A program made the position numbers and the translations under genes. Positions 58,991 through 64,000 of a DNA stretch of 64,000 nucleotides are shown piece by piece. Every line of letters starts with the position of its first letter. Positions within the stretch are counted from its first letter, which is position 1. Below the pieces are notes generated by a model, which did no database searches, was not told the origin of the DNA, and worked only from the letters and a program-made list of their open reading frames with translations. Source of the stretch: Rhynchopus euleeides (lineage: Eukaryota; Euglenozoa; Diplonemea; Diplonemida; Diplonemidae); assembly GCA_963210315.1 (NCBI GenBank), contig OY723281.1, positions 1,488,001 through 1,552,000 on the forward strand, given 5' to 3'.

Positions 58991-59480
58991 TAGAGTGCTG
59001 GAGGGTCATAGCAAGCGTGTTAACAGCATTGCTGTGTCGGGCACGAGGATCTTCAGCGGGTCAGATGACAAGAGCATTCGTGTGTGGGACATCAGCACCC
59101 TCACACACACACACACCCTGGATGGACACACTGATTCGGTCTATACCGGCATCGCCCTGACTCAGGACGAGCAGCACCTGGTGTCGTGCTCTTGGGACAA
59201 CGACAAGTCACTCAAGGTGTGGTGCACAACCTCCCTCAGCTGCCTGCGTACTGTGCAACTGGACGCCTATCCCACCTCACTTGCTGTGTCACAGCCAGGT
59301 GATATTGTTGCAGTGAACAGCAGGTCCACTACCAGACTGTACCGCCTCAGCACAGATGAGTGTCTGGGGAAGGAGCACTCAGAGGGTCTTGGTGTTGCGC
59401 TCAGCCTCTGCGGGAGGTGTGTCTTCACACCGAAGAACACTTCTGTCTCTGTGTGTGCTGTGTCTTCCGTTTGGCCCTGA
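58991..59480 (+). pseudogene. WD40 3' fragment (blades 4-7)
   Basis: Homology starts at 'agtgctggagggtcata' directly after the RT-USP 3' region; the 5' half is missing. The frame is open to the stop: 'GHSKRVNSIA', 'SDDKSIRVW', 'DGHTDSVYTGIALT' (one residue longer), 'SWDNDKSLKVW', 'LDAYPTSLA' and 'VNSRSTTRLYRL', ending 'SSVWP'. No start codon in frame fits (a GTG at 58995 is the earliest). The abrupt edge suggests element insertion followed by loss of the left part. Confidence 0.82.
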
Positions 59481-61113
59481 GTGCAGCGTCTTGGCCACCC
59501 TGTTCCCTGCCTTGTGCTGCCATGTTGTTCGTGTGTGGACTTCGCTCAGAACTGCGGAAGTGGGCAATAGTGAACCGCCTCACAAACTGGCTGCAAAGTG
59601 ACACACTTTGACACACAGTGGCACAGAAGGGCCCCACCGTGTTGCTTCCTTGCCTCGCCACACAGCACCACCTGACCCCTGCTCTGTTTGGAGGCAGCTG
59701 CTGCGTTTGGATCTGAGATGAGGTTTTATGATTGACGCAGGTGCTGGGAAGGAGCTGCTCGCCGAGACTCTCTGGCCCTCCCCACCCACACACCCAAACA
59801 CCCGCCTGAACCCCCTGAAGTATCAACTGGTGGCACCGCTTTGAGGCAACCTGTCTTGATCCCCATCCCCACCATCGCACACTCCACACACCGCCACACT
59901 CTCCAGAAAGTATGAGCAGCTACACGGCAACGAGTCTATATATTGCACAGCGTTCTCTGTCTGTGGGACGCGAGCGAGTGTGGATCTCACATTGTGGCAC
60001 CCAAGGGGCACTGCAGGCACTTTCTTGCCCCGTTGATTGAAGAGAACTTTTGATCATATTTTCCGTGATTAACGCAAATCAGGGAGGGCTGCGGTGGTCA
60101 GGGCGACGAGCACCTCTTGTCCCTGCAAGGCCCACCTGCTGCGTGCCCCCCTGTGTCTAGGTGTATGTGTGCTGGCACAGCCCCACCACCCCATTGTGGC
60201 AGGCAGGAGGGGAGGGGTGCGAGAGGCTGAAAACTGACCAAAATCAGTCCTTTAATTCAGCCCACTTTTTTGCTCTGCGATAATCCTGAGACAGGGCCAC
60301 TCTCGTGCTGTGTCTTCCGTTTCACCCTGAGTGCAGGATCTGGGAACCTGTTCCCCGCCTTGTGTGCTTGCCGAGAAGGGTCCCTGTGTCCTAGCTATAG
60401 CGGGCCTTTGCTCTCTTGGGACTCACGTGTGTTGCTGACCACGTGTGGAGGTCAGTTGGGGAGCTTGGAACTGTGTGATGGTGTGTTCTGTGTGTTGCTA
60501 ACAGCCTGTGTGGGTGGGTGGGTGTGTGGTGGTGAATTAGCGGGTTGGGGAGATCTGGCCCGGTCGGTGAGCGACCCCAAGACGGCAGGGCTGTGCACCC
60601 CGTTAGGATTCGCACCATGACGACCACTTTGCACTGTCTTGTTTTTATGTTCCAACACAGCACGACCTGACCCCTGCTTGGAGTGTTGATAATGGATGGG
60701 ATGTGGATGAGCATAACAAAGCAATTGACCTGTCCCCTGCTCGGTTGGAGGTGGATCATAAGCCTCTGCTGGGCTTCGCAACCGCTCATCAAGTCATGGA
60801 AGGGAAGGCGGATGCACTGGCAGGGGGCAGAGGAGGAAGTGATGCAGAGACAGCAGGCACCCTCCCCACCCACTCCCCACCGGCACACCCTACCCCTGCC
60901 TCTCTGGGTCGATTGTGCGTCAGGCTGTGCGACTATCTTCTCACCGATGTGTGGCGTCATAACGACAGTCGTTGCTTTCTCGACTCACTGTTCTGACTTA
61001 TCTTGCGATGCAGCCCCGAAGTGTGTGCCTAGCATTGACTGCCACCCCCATACCGCGCACCACTTCACCCGACACAGCACACCTCCCCAACAACCCCAAA
61101 CATCAACCAAAAC
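59481..61113 (+). other. Intergenic: WD40 micro-fragments and leader of gene 13
   Basis: Two micro-fragments are embedded: 59926-59972 (blade 2, 'tgcacagcgttctctgtctg') and 60305-60330 (the last codons, 'tgtcttccgtttcaccctga'). A diverged stem-loop copy follows near 60372. 60676-60820 reads 'DHKPLLGF' and 'GKADALAG', weakly like an RNase H remnant. Gene 13 has its own leader ('caaccccaaacatcaacca'). No full gene. Confidence 0.5.
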
Positions 61114-62331
61114 ATGGATGTGACTGTGCGTCACAGCGGGACCGGTGACAGCTGTGTCGTCGGTGTTCCGGAAGGCGGGACCGTGGTCGGGCTGAAGGCG
61201 GATGCGCTCAACGAGATGTTTCCGGGTTCTATCAACCCAGTCCGTGAGGCTGCATGCGTCGCAGCACACATCGAAGGGTGTGAGGAGGAGCTGGACGACG
61301 CACAGCGTGTTGCCGACACGGGTCTGGAGGACGGGGGTGCTGTCCAGCTCGTCCCACGCTGGCCCATCGTCAAGGCTCCCGCAGTCTGCTCATCTGCGCA
61401 TGGCAATGAGGTCACCCGTATCACACTGTCGAGGTGTGGGACGCTGTGTGCTCTGGGTTACCACAACGCACACATCACCGTGGTTGACACCACCACCGCT
61501 GCTGTGGTGGCGGACTTAACACACGGCAACAGGCGTATTCCTTGCACGGCGTTCTCTGTCTGTGGGACGTGGTTGGCAACGTGCTCTAACAACGGCACCA
61601 TCTGCGTGTGGCTGACTTCAACATGGGAGGAGGTGTGCACGCTTCACACCGATGTGTACTGTGCAGCGTGGACACGCTGCGGTCGTCTGGTATCCGGGGC
61701 CGGCACAGGCAAATTGCGTGTGTGGGACTTGAAGGGCACACCGAGCGCCACAGTGCTGGAGGGTCACAGCGAGGCTGTTTGCAGCATTGCTGTGTCGGGC
61801 ACGAGGATCTTCAGCGCGTCAGGTGACAAGACCATCCGTGTGTGGGACATCAGCACCCTCACACACACACACACCCTGGATGAGCTCGCTGGTTGTTCCG
61901 ACATCGCCCTGACTCAGGACGAGCAGTACCTGGTGTCGTGCTCTTGGGACAAGTCACTCAAGGTGTGGTGCACAGCCTCCCTCAGCTGCCTGCTTACTGT
62001 GCGACAGAACTTCGAACACTTCTTCGTTGCTGTGTCACAGCCAGGTGATGTTGTTGCAGTGGCGAGATACGGTGTCGCCACACTAGCACAGGAGAGTGTC
62101 TGGGGAAGGTGGACTCAGAGGGTGGTGGTGTTGCACTCAGCCTCTGCGGGAGGTGGGTCTTCACACCAACGAAACACAATTCTGTCTCTGTGTACGCTGT
62201 GTCCTCCGTTTCACCCTGAGTGCAGTGTCTCGGAACCTGTTCCCTACCTTGTGTGCTTGCCGCGAAGGCCCCCTGTGTATACAGATATAGCGGGCCTTGC
62301 TCTCTTTGGACCCTATTTCCCGCCACCCTGA
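61114..62331 (+). pseudogene. WD40 family gene 13, frameshifted in blade 6
   Basis: Starts 'MDVTVRHSGTG' and is open for 405 codons. At about 62083 'cacactagcacaggag' lacks ten bases present in the sister at 47861 ('cactgtaccgcctcagcacc'). From there the frame is shifted ('AQESVWGRWTQRVVV...') and runs past the normal stop to 62331. Blades 1-5 are intact: 'HGNEVTRITLS', 'LGYHNAHI', 'LHTDVYCAAW' (blade 3 entry three residues short), 'GHSEAVCSIA', 'DELAGCSDIALT' and 'QNFEHFFVA'. Blade 7 is lost as protein, so propeller closure is doubtful. Either a recent pseudogene or a truncated variant. Confidence 0.82.
62261..62300 (+). promoter_or_regulatory. Conserved 3' stem-loop, copy after gene 13
   Basis: 'gcgaaggcccc...gcgggccttgc'. 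In this copy the shifted frame of gene 13 reads through it, which supports the view that the original stop near 62219 was the real end. Confidence 0.45.
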
Positions 62332-62472
62332 GTGCAGTGTCTCGCCCTGCACCGTGCTCACGGAATGCGTTCAGAACTAAAAGGGTCGCAGTCAGGCCTG
62401 GGCGGGGAACGAGCCCTTTTTCCAGGTTTTTTGGGTCGGGGAACCAGGTTTTTTCTTAAGAATTTTTACAAG

Positions 62473-62580
62473 GGGGGTCTTCGCTGGTCGACAAACTTCG
62501 ACAAACTTCGTCAGTTTTCAGCCAATTCAACAGGAAATGCACCAAAATGCACTGACGATCACCCCGTAGCGAAGACCCCC
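62473..62580. mobile_element. MITE-like element, GGGGGTCTTCGCT ends, AAG duplication
   Basis: 108 bp. The left end 'gggggtcttcgct' is a perfect inverted match of the right end 'agcgaagaccccc'. The direct repeat AAG flanks both sides, a 3-bp target duplication like GTT at 30020. The interior includes 'acaaacttcgacaaacttcg' and 'caggaaatgcaccaaaatgc'. No coding capacity. Confidence 0.75.
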
Positions 62581-62932
62581 AAGGGATTTTTTGCTCGCCC
62601 CCCCACAGTTTCCAGGCGCGTGCCCGTCAGGCGGGACTTTTTCTATGATTTCTCTCCACGTCATCATGTGACAGCTCTAGAGTGATGCCCAGTTCTTGAG
62701 AGATGCATGCGGCAGAGACTGCCCCTCATGCGCGTTACAGCTGAAAATGAATGAGGATCACCTGGCGCTCGTTCTCATCGGGGGTTGTGCTCCGCAGGTA
62801 CTCAATACACCTTGGCACTCTCGCAGGACTGGACATGCCAGCAGCTGAAGGACAGTTACAAAGCTGCCACTCACCACCCACCTGCTGGCCCTTCAGGTCT
62901 GAAAGCCCAAAAGCTCCCGGGGATTTTTTGTG

Positions 62933-63073
62933 TCAAACGCACCGTGCTCACGGAAGGCGTTCAGAACTAAAAAGGTTGCAGTGGGAGCAATGTTTTGTTC
63001 ACCTACACTCCACGCCCCAACGTGCAGGTGACCAGAAGGTTGCACAAACAAAACAAAAGAAACCCGGCAATCC
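62933..63073 (+). repeat. Dispersed repeat R5 (about 140 bp)
   Basis: 'caaacgcaccgtgctcacgg' to 'gaaacccggcaat'. Near-identical to 49118-49252; partial copies are at 41588-41656 and 62350-62392. Unknown origin. Confidence 0.75.
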
Positions 63074-64000
63074 TTTTTGGTAAAACACACCCCGTGTGGT
63101 AGAGAAAATACGGCAAGAGTCTCGGTGGGTCGGAAGAGCAGATGTTTCCCGCAACAGCTCCCGGGGAGCGGCGGGTATTTCGCATAGGATGCCGGATGTG
63201 TGAACACGTTTGTGCGGTTTGCCCTGTGTTGTGTGAACATGTGTGTGTGTGTGTGGTGACCACGTTTTGTGTGGGGAGATCCTGCGCGGATCATTGCCCA
63301 CCCCCGCCCACTTCTACGTCACAGCGGAGGCCCCACTCGGGTTAGAGTGTGGGGCCAACTCAGTGCCACTTGCGATCATTTTCAACGAGGCCTGTGGGGG
63401 CGCGGGCGGCGAAGCCGCCCGCGCCCCCCCCGCGCGTCGGGTGTGGGGTTGTGGCGTGTGGTCGGAGGGTTGGTGTGCACGTTTTTTGCGCTGGGAGTCG
63501 GTGGGTGATTGGCTGTGCGACGTGCAGACCTGCTGGATCGGGTGCGGGTGCAGGGACTACTAGGAGCGACCTCGGAGCGACCTGTTTCGGTGCCGAGCGA
63601 CCTCTGTTTGCTGTGAGCGACCCTCGGAGCGACCTTGAGCGGCCTGTTTTGGTGCGGAGCCGCACACAGTGAGGACAGACTGAGGACTCCCCTCCAAGCC
63701 CCTGCCCCTGCCCCAACAGCCCTCTTGTCTGTGTTCGTAACTGCCGGTGCAGAGACACACCCATCCTACAATCCTACAGGTGCAGGATTTCTACAACATG
63801 ATGTCATCAGATGCAAGAGACTGTGTACCACTGTTGAGAGAGTGACATCTGCTACCACCCACCTACCACCCCCTTCAGAGGCTTGCCCGTGCAGGGCTCC
63901 CTCCACTCTGGGGGAGGCTTGAGGTTCCTGAGAGTCAGCAGACCAGGTCCTGCGTGTTCTTCTCGGCGTAGAGTGCACATTGTCAGTATTCTCCGGGTAG

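Larger units (their letters stand above)
62332..64000. other. Intergenic: MITE, repeat R5, hairpins; no gene supported
   Basis: R5 fragment at 62350-62392, MITE at 62473-62580 and full R5 at 62933-63073. 63333-63368 is shared with 16911-16944. A perfect hairpin lies at 63401-63423 ('cgcgggcggc-gaa-gccgcccgcg'), and a short-unit repeat 'g(g)agcgacct' at 63561-63640. The rest has no recognised feature. Confidence 0.55.

Noticed and set aside
60676..60830. Gypsy-like RNase H remnant ('DHKPLLGF', 'GKADALAG')
   Set aside because: Only two short matches, with no RT or integrase nearby; a related spacer at 9540-9600 lacks them. Too weak to annotate.

Overview
This is a GC-rich, repeat-dense nuclear window from a microbial eukaryote. 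It has no bacterial operon structure and carries long CA and poly-C/G tracts, many short dispersed repeats, and sparse intronless-looking genes. Several genes have a pyrimidine-rich tract ending in AG a few tens of bases before the ATG (type 'ccacccccaccacag'), as expected for an SL trans-splicing or 3' splice acceptor. A retroelement with the order Gag - tyrosine recombinase - RT/RNase H and split direct repeats is the VIPER type known from kinetoplastids. I therefore favour a euglenozoan (kinetoplastid or diplonemid) source, but this is inference; no rRNA or tRNA was found to settle it.

The backbone, positions 1-28,300 and 44,300-62,300, is a plus-strand cluster of one gene family with about 16 members: 10 intact-looking genes plus frameshifted or truncated copies. 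Each encodes about 375-400 aa: an 85-residue N-terminal domain ending in 'LEDGGAVQLVPRW' (possibly ubiquitin-like), then a seven-bladed WD40 propeller. The framework is almost identical between copies. Differences concentrate in two short patches per blade, the entry to strand A and the B-C loop, which both lie on the top face of a propeller. This looks like a diversified recognition repertoire kept uniform by gene conversion. Block-duplicated leaders, chimeric 3' ends, microhomology junctions and a templated insertion show how the cluster rearranges.

Mobile DNA has invaded the cluster. (i) 22,283-26,697 is a 4.4-kb element with inverted ends made of iterated 'ACTCCCGCTAGCGGGAGT' palindromes. 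It carries two minus-strand genes, one split by a 918-bp hAT element with 15-bp inverted ends and a perfect 8-bp target duplication. (ii) 49,664-54,588 is a VIPER-like tyrosine-recombinase retroelement with A1-internal-B1-A2-B2 repeats. (iii) 54,841-58,402 is a reading frame that joins a 5'-truncated reverse transcriptase (Penelope-like in style) to a ubiquitin-specific protease and a long coiled coil. (iv) A SINE-like 280-350-bp element occurs six times. One copy sits in a WD40 gene with a 14-bp target duplication; the others form a long inverted repeat around the single-copy gene at 32,057-36,007. Each copy holds the residues of a hammerhead ribozyme core. (v) MITE-like elements have GGGGG-ended inverted repeats.

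The segment 28,300-44,300 holds one convincing host gene, a 1316-residue Ala/Ser/Arg-rich coiled-coil protein of unknown function, set among repeats. Much of 37,300-44,300 has no gene I can support.
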